A DNA stretch of 12,862 nucleotides. Origin: Bog-793 sp050014835 (lineage in GTDB: Bacteria; Actinomycetota; Acidimicrobiia; Acidimicrobiales; Bog-793). The position numbers and the translations under genes are program-made. Each line of letters starts with the position of its first letter. Position 1 is the stretch's first letter. The stretch lies in assembly GCA_050014835.1 (NCBI GenBank), contig JBEKCO010000048.1:1-12862 (forward strand), read 5' to 3'. The notes under the pieces are model-generated. The model was not told the DNA's origin. It searched no databases and saw nothing but the letters and a program-made list of their open reading frames with translations. Below are positions 1 to 5,504 of this stretch, piece by piece.

Positions 1-7
1 TCTTCAT
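1..7 (-). CDS. Start of a gene leaving the left edge (partial)
   Basis: An ATG on the minus strand at 7-5 is preceded by an AAGGGG ribosome-binding-like sequence at 22-17, with nine bases between them. Only two codons (Met-Lys) are inside the window, so nothing can be said about the product. The call rests only on the start codon and spacing. Confidence 0.3.
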
Positions 8-213
8 GGTGGTGGTCCCCTTGCTGTCCGAGTGACTTGGTGGTCGCCCGAACACCTACCAGAAGGCAGGCGTCAGGCGGGGGACCGCCACCTCAAATTC
101 CACGACGAACGGGACAACCTCCTTGGCGAACCGCTGCCGCATTGTAGTGATCTGCAATTCACACAGCCGACGGCTGCCGCTCACCTCGCCGCACCGACTC
201 CGAAGCAGCGTGC

Positions 214-275
214 CGGCCAAGGGCGCCCCCAGCGCCCCCTTCGGGGGTCCCCGCCGGGAGCGCCCACCTTGGCCG
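214..275. terminator. Large GC-rich nested hairpin after the 286-651 gene
   Basis: A perfect 9-bp inverted repeat (CGGCCAAGG at 214-222, CCTTGGCCG at 267-275) encloses further GC-rich pairing. The centre holds CCCC-TTCG-GGGG (236-247), a UUCG-tetraloop hairpin. On the minus strand the structure begins 11 bases after the TAA of the HTH-like gene, so it may end that operon's transcript or protect its 3' end. No T-tract follows, so a classical intrinsic terminator is not certain; a mobile palindromic repeat is an alternative. The rest of 8-285 shows no gene I can support. Confidence 0.5.
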
Positions 276-285
276 ACGCCCGCAG

Positions 286-651
286 TTACGAAACGGCGGG
301 GGAGACGATCATGCGAACCATCACCGGCTGCGCTTCGAGCATCGTCCGCTCGGCGTTGTCCACCCTGCGAAAGATCTCCTCGTAGGCAGCCTGAGCACCC
401 GTAACCGCATTCATCCTCTCGGGCCCGTCCTCGAGAGGAAACGCGGCACGAAAGGCCTGCTGATCCCGAAAAGCCGTCGCCCGACTTGTACGAGTTGCGT
501 CGGCGTATTCCTCGACCGATTCCGGCGGCCGGCCGAGAGCGGCCGTCGTCACACCCCAGCCAACCGCGAACTTGAAGGCTCGCATCGTCGTGCGAAGCCC
601 TGCGTTCGAGAGACCGACCTCAATCCAGGTCACCTGGTGCGGCTCGGTCAC
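286..651 (-). CDS. HTH-like small protein (121 aa), unknown role
   Basis: The 121-residue protein starts at GTG (651-649) and ends at TAA (288-286). Residues about 45-70 (SVEEYADATRTSRATAFRDQ and the following segment ending FP) look like a helix-turn-helix: a short helix, a TSRATAFR turn/recognition-like helix, then a basic/aromatic tail. The C-terminal half (about 85-115) is a probable amphipathic helix. It lies 68 bases after the DUF6941-like gene on the same strand and is probably the last gene of that operon. The upstream ribosome site is weak (GTGAG). It could be a DNA-binding regulator, but the HTH call comes from pattern only and no named family was recognised. Confidence 0.6.
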   Translation of the reverse strand: MTEPHQVTWIEVGLSNAGLRTTMRAFKFAVGWGVTTAALGRPPESVEEYADATRTSRATAFRDQQAFRAAFPLEDGPERMNAVTGAQAAYEEIFRRVDNAERTMLEAQPVMVRMIVSPAVS

Positions 652-719
652 AAACTCACTTTACCGCTCGGGTCTCCCGTACTGAGACCCCGACTCACGC
701 AACTAGCCCACCCAGCAGG

Positions 720-1274
720 CTACGCGTCTCCTGCTCCGTCAGCCGGCGCAGGGGGAACAGGGGGAGGTGTGAACGTGAAACTTGGCTGTTGCTGGGGTGG
801 GAGAACGTGGAAGCGAACGTCCCATCCCTCGTGGTGCTCTCCTGCAACCTCTACATGCCAGTAATAGATGCCGGGCTGAAGCGGGAGGCCAGGAAACACC
901 TCCAACATCGTGTTACCCACCCCAGGGGATCCAATCGGAGCGCCAGCGGGCGAAACAACCGTGATCGTCTGCGTAATGCGCATCGGCTGTGGTCCCGCCT
1001 GACCGGGCACGACGACCGGACGCCCATCTTGATCGACAAGTTCGAGCACCAATTCAATCGGATGATTGCAGTGTGGATAATCAACCTCAAAAAAGACAAC
1101 GACGGTCTGAGGAGGCGTCAGCAGCTGGACCTGCATTGCGGGACCAGCTGGTCCCATGCCCGGCACGGGAACAGGGCGCAGAACTGTTTGCGCCCAACCC
1201 ACGTTAAGCAGATTTAGCGTTCCTGCCTGGGGGTTCTGCGTCCCCTTGTCAGCCAAAAGAACGGATACCTTCAC
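720..1274 (-). CDS. DUF6941-like protein (184 aa)
   Basis: The N-terminus (KVSVLLADKGT, then GTLNLLNVGW) and the centre (a hydrophobic strand, an H-x-N-H segment, then LVLELVDQDGRPV) match my memory of the DUF6941 family, small beta-rich actinobacterial proteins of unknown function. Residues about 125-160 contain LPLQPGIYYWHVEV, which resembles a beta-sandwich strand pair. The last 25 residues are a proline/glutamine-rich tail (PPVPPAPADG). No signal peptide or membrane helix is seen, so it is probably cytoplasmic. The start is GTG at 1274-1272, overlapping the TGA of the upstream 102-aa gene as GTGA, which implies translational coupling. Function is unknown; the family call comes from recalled motifs and needs a profile search. 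Confidence 0.7.
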   Translation of the reverse strand: MKVSVLLADKGTQNPQAGTLNLLNVGWAQTVLRPVPVPGMGPAGPAMQVQLLTPPQTVVVFFEVDYPHCNHPIELVLELVDQDGRPVVVPGQAGPQPMRITQTITVVSPAGAPIGSPGVGNTMLEVFPGLPLQPGIYYWHVEVAGEHHEGWDVRFHVLPPQQQPSFTFTPPPVPPAPADGAGDA

Positions 1275-1579
1275 GCTACGCTCGCAAGCGGTTGATCTCC
1301 GCTGCTCGTCTGGGGCAACTTCTGGTCAACGTCCGCCACCACCAAGACGTTCTCACCTATGAATCGCTCAGTCGCCCACGAAGATTGCAGCGCCAGGGGC
1401 GCATTGACGAGCGAAACGTTACTTGTCGCTCGCACGATCTGGGCGAATGAATACGGGCTGTAAAAATCACTCTCGGCGCGCGACGAATAGACATAAGCCG
1501 GAACCGAAGCCGCAAAGCGACGGTCAAACTCGGCATCTGTCATATCGGTATCGTCGTAACCTGGGTCACTCATACTCAT
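1271..1579 (-). CDS. Unknown 102-aa acidic-N-terminus protein
   Basis: The ATG at 1579-1577 has a strong ribosome site (GGAGG, seven bases upstream), so both the start and the gene are well supported. The first 20 residues are rich in Asp (DPGYDDTDMTDAEFDRR). The middle is hydrophobic and aromatic (YVYSSRAESDFYSPYSFAQI), followed by a beta-like segment with ENVLVVADVD. The protein has no signal peptide or membrane helix. Its stop codon overlaps the next gene's start (GTGA), so it is the coupled first gene of the 1579-286 operon. I do not recognise the family; a partner or chaperone of the DUF6941-like protein is only a guess from coupling. Confidence 0.65.
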   Translation of the reverse strand: MSMSDPGYDDTDMTDAEFDRRFAASVPAYVYSSRAESDFYSPYSFAQIVRATSNVSLVNAPLALQSSWATERFIGENVLVVADVDQKLPQTSSGDQPLASVA

Positions 1580-1604
1580 AGCTTACCTCCATGTAGATAA
1601 TTGG

Positions 1605-1907
1605 TCACGGCGCTGACCAGGCCGTTCCCAACCACCAGGTCTCGGTATTGTCATCTAGCGGCACGTGAGCGCGGTCGCGGTAAGGACGGGCGGGGAAGAG
1701 CGAGCCCCTAAGCACTCGACCACTGTAGGTGGTCCCGATTACGAGCAATCGCCAGCATCCGTGCTCTTCGCACCAATCCCATCCGGCTTCCCTGAGGCGG
1801 GCCGGGGCTTGGAATGCTTCGCGAGCCTCGAACTCCACGACCTTGTGCTTCGTCCTGATGTGGTTGCCCACATTCTCGGAGATCTCCAACAGCCCGATGT
1901 AAGACGT
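1605..1907 (-). CDS. BrnT/DUF4258-like putative toxin, ACG or TTG start
   Basis: The frame from 1907 encodes about 100 residues. An N-terminal segment reads GLLEISENVGNHIRTKHKV, then an acidic helix EFEAREAF, then strands with RLLVIGTTYSGRVLRG, and a C-terminal WWLGTAWSAP. The helix with a lysine-histidine pair followed by a short beta-sheet resembles small BrnT/DUF4258-type RNase-toxin folds. The frame has no ATG or GTG near its natural beginning. ACG at 1907 sits right after the TGA (1910-1908) of the upstream antitoxin-like gene and has GGGG six to seven bases upstream. The first conventional codon is TTG at 1889 (94 aa), with a poor ribosome site. A TTG at 1911 overlapping the stop codon is in another frame, so a one-base indel near 1903 is a third explanation. 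It ends 25 bases before the 102-aa gene. Toxin function is inferred. Confidence 0.5.
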   Translation of the reverse strand, partial: TSYIGLLEISENVGNHIRTKHKVVEFEAREAFQAPARLREAGWDWCEEHGCWRLLVIGTTYSGRVLRGSLFPARPYRDRAHVPLDDNTETWWLGTAWSAP

Positions 1908-2123
1908 TCAAGCCCCTTTACGCGCTGAACGGGCATGAACCTCGATCTCTCTCTTCCGGTCCGGGGTCAGTTTCTTGGCCCTCGCCAACCCAGCAACGCG
2001 ATCGCGGGCCACTGCCACCGAGACTCTCTCAGGGGCTGGCGCAGGCTCAATCTGTCCACTCGCGATTCGGACAACTTCCCAAGCGCGCTGGGAAGCGTCG
2101 CCGGATGCTCGGCTGCGCGTGAT
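1908..2123 (-). CDS. Antitoxin-like 71-aa protein, apparent ATC start
   Basis: The frame ends at TGA 1910-1908 and encodes a Trp-containing helix (SQRAWEVVRIASGQ), a short proline linker (EPAPAPE) and a basic C-terminus (GLARAKKLTPDRKREIE). The last part resembles the G-x-ARA-x-KL-(T/S)-P-x-x-R-x-E-I motif found in many small proteins encoded next to BrnT/DUF4258-like toxins. No ATG, GTG or TTG exists at the expected start. An AGAGGGAG ribosome site (2137-2130) is followed after six bases by ATC at 2123-2121, and the frame closes at an in-frame TAG just upstream. Either ATC is used as a rare start, or it is a mutated ATG and the gene is damaged. The stop codon abuts the toxin-like frame. Because it lacks a normal start, automatic gene callers will probably miss it. 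Confidence 0.45.
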   Translation of the reverse strand: MTRSRASGDASQRAWEVVRIASGQIEPAPAPERVSVAVARDRVAGLARAKKLTPDRKREIEVHARSARKGA

Positions 2124-2145
2124 CGTCTTCTCCCTCTAGGAGGGG

Positions 2146-2164
2146 CTAGCGATACGACTAGCGA
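2146..2164. promoter_or_regulatory. Direct repeat CTAGCGA x2, candidate TA operator
   Basis: Two exact copies of CTAGCGA lie at 2146-2152 and 2158-2164, on a 12-bp period. They sit just upstream (in the minus-strand sense) of the ribosome site of the antitoxin-like gene. Toxin-antitoxin operons usually repress themselves through repeats at this position. No convincing -35/-10 pair was seen, so the operator role is an inference. Confidence 0.35.
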
Positions 2165-2224
2165 AACTCGGGTGGCGCGATGACGTGTGGGCGTCCCCAT
2201 CCATTGTCACCTGAAGGCTGGCCG

Positions 2225-3022
2225 CTAACTCAGGAAGGCTGGCTTGAAGATGGCTACGGCCGAGTCGACCCAATCGACGAGGTCGCCGTTGGTGTAGGAC
2301 CACCCGTCGCTGTGGTCGAGTCCATCGCGAAACTGTACGCGGAGCGGAGGATTGCGATCCGGTGTGACATCGAGCTTGTCGAGAGGGGGGTCCCAGGACA
2401 TACGCATGAACTCCATGTCGTCTGCTATCGGTCTGTTGAGGAAGTTGTCGATATGCAGAGTTCGCCCAGGCATGTCTGGGCTCCCGATAGTGGGCGCGAA
2501 GTGCTCACCCAACACGATGACTGGTGGCAAGGTTCGATGCTTGTTGACGTTGTTGACGTAATCGAGAACGGCGACAAGGTGTCGCTCGGGCGTGTCAACT
2601 CGGTGGTACGGTTGCAACTTTTCGATCTCATCGACCCAAATCGGTTCGATACCGACCAGTCGCTGACTTCGGGCCGACGCCCAGTTACGTGCGAGCTTCA
2701 CGCAGGGGAAAGCGTGCTCATCGGTTGGGGAGTTGCCAGCGGCGAGAACGAGCTGCCAGACGAGATAGTCGAGAGTGGCACGCAGGTTGGTAAGCATGTC
2801 CCCGAAGATCAGAGCAAGGTCGGTGAGGACCTGCCGCTGATACGCCGGTTGTGCTTGGACCTTCCAGCGCCAATGAAGCGCGTAGGGGGGGTCACGATCC
2901 ATATTGAATGTAACGCCGTAGGTGCCACTCTCAACAAACTTGGTCCATCTGTCACCAAAATCAGCAGCATGGGACTTCGCCCGTGTGAGCTTGGCATTGA
3001 CGATCTCGATGTCACCAGCCAC
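2225..3022 (-). CDS. HEPN-like protein (265 aa), unknown role
   Basis: The protein begins with a helical segment (NAKLTRAKSHAADF). It then has a beta-like region with PYALHWRWKV, a helix GDMLTNLRATLDYLVWQL (74-91), an LQPYH segment (136-140) and a helix ending NNVNKHR (157-163). A NLR-x-x-LD-x-L helix followed by N-x-x-(N/D)-KHR is the signature of a widespread uncharacterised bacterial family. The helical bundle with a late K-H-R cluster resembles HEPN domains, which often act as RNases in toxin or defence systems. The C-terminal 90 residues are beta-rich (PLRVQFRDGL). The start is GTG 3022-3020; the N-terminus looks complete for the family. The only ribosome-like sequence, AGGG at 3035-3032, lies in the end of the adjacent IS. 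It may now depend on transcription from the transposase gene, which reads the same way. The HEPN assignment is moderate. Confidence 0.75.
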   Translation of the reverse strand: MAGDIEIVNAKLTRAKSHAADFGDRWTKFVESGTYGVTFNMDRDPPYALHWRWKVQAQPAYQRQVLTDLALIFGDMLTNLRATLDYLVWQLVLAAGNSPTDEHAFPCVKLARNWASARSQRLVGIEPIWVDEIEKLQPYHRVDTPERHLVAVLDYVNNVNKHRTLPPVIVLGEHFAPTIGSPDMPGRTLHIDNFLNRPIADDMEFMRMSWDPPLDKLDVTPDRNPPLRVQFRDGLDHSDGWSYTNGDLVDWVDSAVAIFKPAFLS

Positions 3023-3033
3023 GGCGGAACACC

Positions 3034-4158
3034 CTACGCCGCGACCTCCGAAGATGCGCCATGAGCCTTGTCCAGCGCGACGGCCAACCGTCCGAGGATC
3101 GTCAGATCAACGTGCAGCTTCACGCGCTGAATCTGGCGTATCCGGAGCGGGAGCAGTGCCCACTCGTGCTTGAGGTAGCCGAACTCACGTTCAACCGCAC
3201 CGCGCTGGTGGTACAGGGCCTTGAACCGAGCCGTCGTGCGAGGCACGAGCGGGTGCAGCCGGTCGGCATTCAGCCATACCGACGCGGGCGAGCACTCGCG
3301 AGTCGGGCAGCGCCATTTCGACGCTCCCCGCTTGGCGTCCGATCCGGCGAAGGACCAAACGCCGTGCTCGCACTTCGGCGGAGCGGCCTTGCCTTGCTTC
3401 ACGAACGGCGTTTCCCGAAGCGGGATGATCGGGCGGATATCGCGCGAGGTGCAGGCGTCGTAAACCGGGGCAACGTCGTAGCCACGGTCCAGCACGGCGT
3501 AGTCGGGACGGAAGCCGCGAGCGGCAATCGAGTCGAGCAGACCAGGAACGATTGGAGCCTCGGCGTCCTTGGCGGTGCGAACCTCCCACGCGAGGGGAAG
3601 ACCCGTCGTGGTGCAAACGGCGGCGTGGATCTTGTAGCCATAGAACCCGCCACCCTTGCGAGTCGAGATGGCCGAACGGTGACCCCACGACGCGTCGGGA
3701 TCGGAGAACCGCTTGCGCTCAGCACCACCGCGGGACACGAACCGCTGACCGTTGGCGTAGGCGGGAAGGTCCGAGCCGTCTATGGCAACCGTCGCGCCCA
3801 TCTCGGGCAGCTCGACGCGCAGCGCGGTAATGACGAACTCAATGCAATCGCCCAAAAGGTCATCATATTGGCGCAGCTTTTCGGCGAATCGGTAACAGGC
3901 ATAAACCGAGGGCGAGCAACCGAGCACGTCCCGCAGACCCTTGTGGTCCGCGACGAGGCGCGCGGTGCGCGTCCAGGTCGGGAGCACGTACAGAGACTTG
4001 ACGAGTGCCATGCCCACCATCGCTCGGATGGGGTAGCCGGGACGCCCTGTCCAGCGAGTTTCATTCAGCTTGGCTATCAGCTCGACGATCGCGACCGAGT
4101 CGAGCAGCCTTGCGATCTGTTGAGCGTCACGGGGGAGTGGTACCGTTTGATCGGCCAT
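3034..4158 (-). CDS. IS5/IS1182-family DDE transposase, intact (374 aa)
   Basis: The N-terminal part (residues 1-110) has the helical DNA-binding pattern of these transposases, including RPGYPIRAMVGMALVKSLY. The catalytic RNase-H-like core shows D127 in VAIDGSD, D224 in AVLDRGYD and E323. E323 lies within a perfect Y-x2-R-x3-E-x6-K signature (Y316, R319, E323, K330), typical of the IS4/IS5 superfamily. A GGGFYGYKIHAAV segment (169-181) is also characteristic. An insertion between the second D and the E (about 255-290) carries cysteines at 263, 284 and 289 that may bind metal. The ATG at 4158 is preceded by AGGAG 12 bases upstream, rather far, and that site lies in a small inverted repeat. It catalyses cut-and-paste movement of its own element. 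Confidence in the general family is high; the subgroup is less sure. Confidence 0.93.
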   Translation of the reverse strand: MADQTVPLPRDAQQIARLLDSVAIVELIAKLNETRWTGRPGYPIRAMVGMALVKSLYVLPTWTRTARLVADHKGLRDVLGCSPSVYACYRFAEKLRQYDDLLGDCIEFVITALRVELPEMGATVAIDGSDLPAYANGQRFVSRGGAERKRFSDPDASWGHRSAISTRKGGGFYGYKIHAAVCTTTGLPLAWEVRTAKDAEAPIVPGLLDSIAARGFRPDYAVLDRGYDVAPVYDACTSRDIRPIIPLRETPFVKQGKAAPPKCEHGVWSFAGSDAKRGASKWRCPTRECSPASVWLNADRLHPLVPRTTARFKALYHQRGAVEREFGYLKHEWALLPLRIRQIQRVKLHVDLTILGRLAVALDKAHGASSEVAA

Positions 4159-4178
4159 TGGAGGTGCAATCTCCTTGG
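4155..4178. promoter_or_regulatory. Inverted repeat over transposase ribosome site and start
   Basis: GGAG (4160-4163) and CTCC (4171-4174) pair across a 7-base loop, with flanking CCA/TGG extending the symmetry. On the minus-strand RNA, one arm holds the likely ribosome site and the other abuts the ATG. Folding would hide the site and lower transposase translation. This kind of self-limitation is known in several ISs; here it is inferred from sequence only. Confidence 0.35.
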
Positions 4179-4181
4179 TCA

Positions 4182-4211
4182 GAGCCGGGGGTGTGCAAGC
4201 ACCCTCGGCTC
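4182..4211 (+). terminator. 12-bp stem-loop in the IS, upstream of transposase
   Basis: GAGCCGGGGGTG (4182-4193) and CACCCTCGGCTC (4200-4211) form a 12-bp stem with a 6-base loop. In plus-strand RNA the one odd pair is G-U; in minus-strand RNA it becomes a C-A mismatch. No T-tract follows. It lies in the transposase leader, where ISs often carry structures that stop read-through from outside promoters. That role is an inference. Confidence 0.4.
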
Positions 4212-4260
4212 ACCTATTTGGTGGATTCTCTGTGCCTCATTTTACGATGAGGGTGTATCA

Positions 4261-4296
4261 GTCAATTTGACAAAATTACTCACCAGTAAGCTGGTG
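4261..4296. promoter_or_regulatory. Two palindromes upstream of the DUF4145 gene
   Basis: GTCAA-T-TTGAC (4261-4271) is a perfect 5-bp inverted repeat that overlaps TTGACA (4267-4272), a consensus-like -35 hexamer for the plus strand. CACCAG-TAAG-CTGGTG (4281-4296) is a perfect 6-bp inverted repeat ending two bases before the ATG at 4299. The second palindrome fills the place where a ribosome site should be; no clear Shine-Dalgarno is visible. A TAAGCT at 4287-4292 could be a -10 but the spacer (14) is short. They could be operators or an RNA hairpin that controls translation. Confidence 0.4.
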
Positions 4297-4298
4297 CC

Positions 4299-4808
4299 AT
4301 GGTTATTACCTGTGGTAATTGCGGTGTCCGGGTCGAAGCGGTTACCAAGGCGCAAACGCCTCCAATCTTCTGGCTTCAGTGCCCGTCGTGTGGGGATGGC
4401 AGCGTGAGGGTCAAGAGTGGAGTCGTCTACCCGCCAGCGCCAGCCGGGGGAACCATTAAGAACCTTCCGGACGATGTGGCGAAGGCGTGGCGGGAAGCGC
4501 GGACCGCGCACGCGGTTGCCGCTTATACCGCCGCGGAAATGATGCTGCGCAAGATTCTCATGCACGTAGCAGTCGACGTGGCGGGGAGCAAATCAGGTGA
4601 GCAGTTCCTTTCATACGTTGATGATCTGGAGGGTGCCGGTTACATCACGCCAGGGCTCAAGCCGGTGATCGACAAGCTGAGAAGGCGGGGCAACATCGCG
4701 AACCATGAGCTGCCCGCCTCAACGGAGGATGACTCGCTCACGACGCTGACGATTACCGAATACCTGCTGCGTGGGATCTATGAGATGCCTGGGCTCGCGA
4801 CTCCATGA
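4299..4808 (+). CDS. Zinc-ribbon DUF4145 (HEPN-type) protein
   Basis: This 169-residue protein opens with a zinc ribbon: C5-x2-C8 and C28-x2-C31. A short linker with VVYPPAP follows, then a helical domain. That domain contains LPDDVAKAWREA (56-67), an AAEMMLRKIL helix (78-87), LSYVDDLEGAGYI and RRRGNIANHEL (128-138). This order is the hallmark of DUF4145, a HEPN-superfamily domain; R130 and H136 fit the R-x(4-6)-H motif of HEPN RNases. DUF4145 occurs alone and fused to restriction enzymes, and is often linked to phage defence. Its length is complete for the stand-alone form. The ATG fits the family's usual start just before the first CxxC. It is transcribed away from the IS, and a small ORF follows 15 bases after its TGA. 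RNase activity is inferred. Confidence 0.85.
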   Translation: MVITCGNCGVRVEAVTKAQTPPIFWLQCPSCGDGSVRVKSGVVYPPAPAGGTIKNLPDDVAKAWREARTAHAVAAYTAAEMMLRKILMHVAVDVAGSKSGEQFLSYVDDLEGAGYITPGLKPVIDKLRRRGNIANHELPASTEDDSLTTLTITEYLLRGIYEMPGLATP

Positions 4809-4823
4809 GCGGGGAGGGAACAC

Positions 4824-5018
4824 ATGATTGAGTGGGGTAAGGCGGGGCGACATTTGGGGCTACCTATTTACCGGGGGGTTGAGAAAGATATCACGACCTG
4901 CGGTGGAGAGTTTCGCTATTCCCTCCTAGGTGATCTAGACGGTAGTCGACTTCCGTTTAGATCGGCCGCATGCCATACATTCCCCCTAATCAAAGCCACT
5001 TCCTGGCCCACCTCCTAA
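4824..5018 (+). CDS. Short unknown ORF after DUF4145 gene (64 aa)
   Basis: The ATG at 4824 has an excellent ribosome site (GGGGAGGGA, 4811-4819) and lies 15 bases after the DUF4145 stop codon, so translation is plausible. The protein begins IEWGKAGRHLGLPIYRG and contains no recognised motif, signal peptide or membrane helix. The second half looks less protein-like, so it may be the remnant of a longer gene cut by a rearrangement. Nothing about its function can be stated. Confidence 0.3.
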   Translation: MIEWGKAGRHLGLPIYRGVEKDITTCGGEFRYSLLGDLDGSRLPFRSAACHTFPLIKATSWPTS

Positions 5019-5483
5019 ACAACTAGACGTTTCTCCCTCGTCCGCACACGTCCCCCGAAATTGCTCCTCACCCGCCTCCCCAACGAGCCGCCTCCTCTCA
5101 GCCCGGGTCGGGCGGGGGAGTGGTATTCCCGCCGAATCAGGTACCCCGTGTCCTCGCCCGACCCGCCTCAACACCACCGCAGCCCCATAGGCCGTCCCGC
5201 CTCGCCGCGCGTGCTCGCCGAGTTCGTACACCGCATCCCGAACAAACGCCTCTAACGCCTCTCCCACAACCCGTGAAACCACGGTCTCAACGGTTCCCGA
5301 ATCTCTTGACTTCCGACGCCGTTCAACAACTACAAGGCCCCCGGGACGAGTCCTCGTACCGAACACCGCGTCCCCTGCGTCCCGGCCACTCATCTCCTCG
5401 CCCGTTTCCGTCTCAACTCCTGCGACTGAAACCGTACCCCCCGGGTCTGACGGGTCGGGGAGCGGTACCCCGCCGTGTCGCAC
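4986..5483 (-). CDS. Unknown 165-aa protein in base-skewed DNA
   Basis: The frame runs from GTG 5483-5481 to TAG 4988-4986; an internal ATG at 5393 (SGRDAG...) is a second candidate start with GAGG close upstream. The minus strand is strongly G-rich here, and codons favour G at position 1, which supports real coding. Third positions are more mixed than in the right-hand genes. The first 60 residues are rich in Gly, Thr and Arg. A long helix is predicted by eye at about 70-97 (VGEALEAFVRDAVYELGEHARR), followed by a loop GGT and a second helix (AAVVLRRVGRG). The last 50 residues are Gly/Pro/Glu-rich. The helix-loop-helix faintly recalls the second half of a histone fold, but no family was identified. 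No gene was recognised on the plus strand opposite. Confidence 0.4.
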   Translation of the reverse strand: MRHGGVPLPDPSDPGGTVSVAGVETETGEEMSGRDAGDAVFGTRTRPGGLVVVERRRKSRDSGTVETVVSRVVGEALEAFVRDAVYELGEHARRGGTAYGAAVVLRRVGRGHGVPDSAGIPLPRPTRAERRRLVGEAGEEQFRGTCADEGETSSCLGGGPGSGFD

Positions 5484-5494
5484 CTCTGCGACAC
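5475..5494. repeat. Perfect 8-bp hairpin at the start of the 165-aa ORF
   Basis: GTGTCGCA (5475-5482) and TGCGACAC (5487-5494) form a perfect 8-bp stem with a 4-base loop. The GTG start (5483-5481) of the minus-strand ORF lies at the loop and stem edge, so the structure could be an operator or could affect initiation. It could also mark a non-coding element. Confidence 0.4.
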
Positions 5495-5504
5495 CGTATC
5501 CCGT

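Larger units (their letters stand above)
3029..4256 (-). mobile_element. IS5/IS1182-type insertion sequence
   Basis: The element contains one complete DDE transposase gene. Candidate ends are ACACCCT at 3029-3035 and its inverse AGGGTGT at 4250-4256, giving about 1.23 kb, a normal length for a one-ORF IS of this kind. The repeat identity I can see is only 7 bp, and no target-site duplication is evident between the flanks, so the exact ends are tentative. The left end overlaps the transposase stop codon (TAG, 3036-3034) and lies six bases upstream of the HEPN-like GTG. A further small inverted repeat (CCTCAT 4235-4240, ATGAGG 4247-4252) lies just inside the right end. No internal frameshift is seen, so the element may be active or recently arrived. 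Confidence 0.8.

Noticed and set aside
56..142. 28-codon minus-strand mini-ORF
   Set aside because: It reads somewhat like protein (VVPFVVEFEVAVP) but is very short, with no ribosome site and no recognised match.
2180..3064. Plus-strand open frame of 294 codons
   Set aside because: It lies opposite the HEPN-like gene, whose protein has recognisable family motifs; the plus-strand product has none.
3061..4407. Plus-strand open frame of 448 codons across the IS
   Set aside because: It is the antisense of the transposase, which has full DDE motifs; it also runs across the IS end into the DUF4145 gene in another frame.
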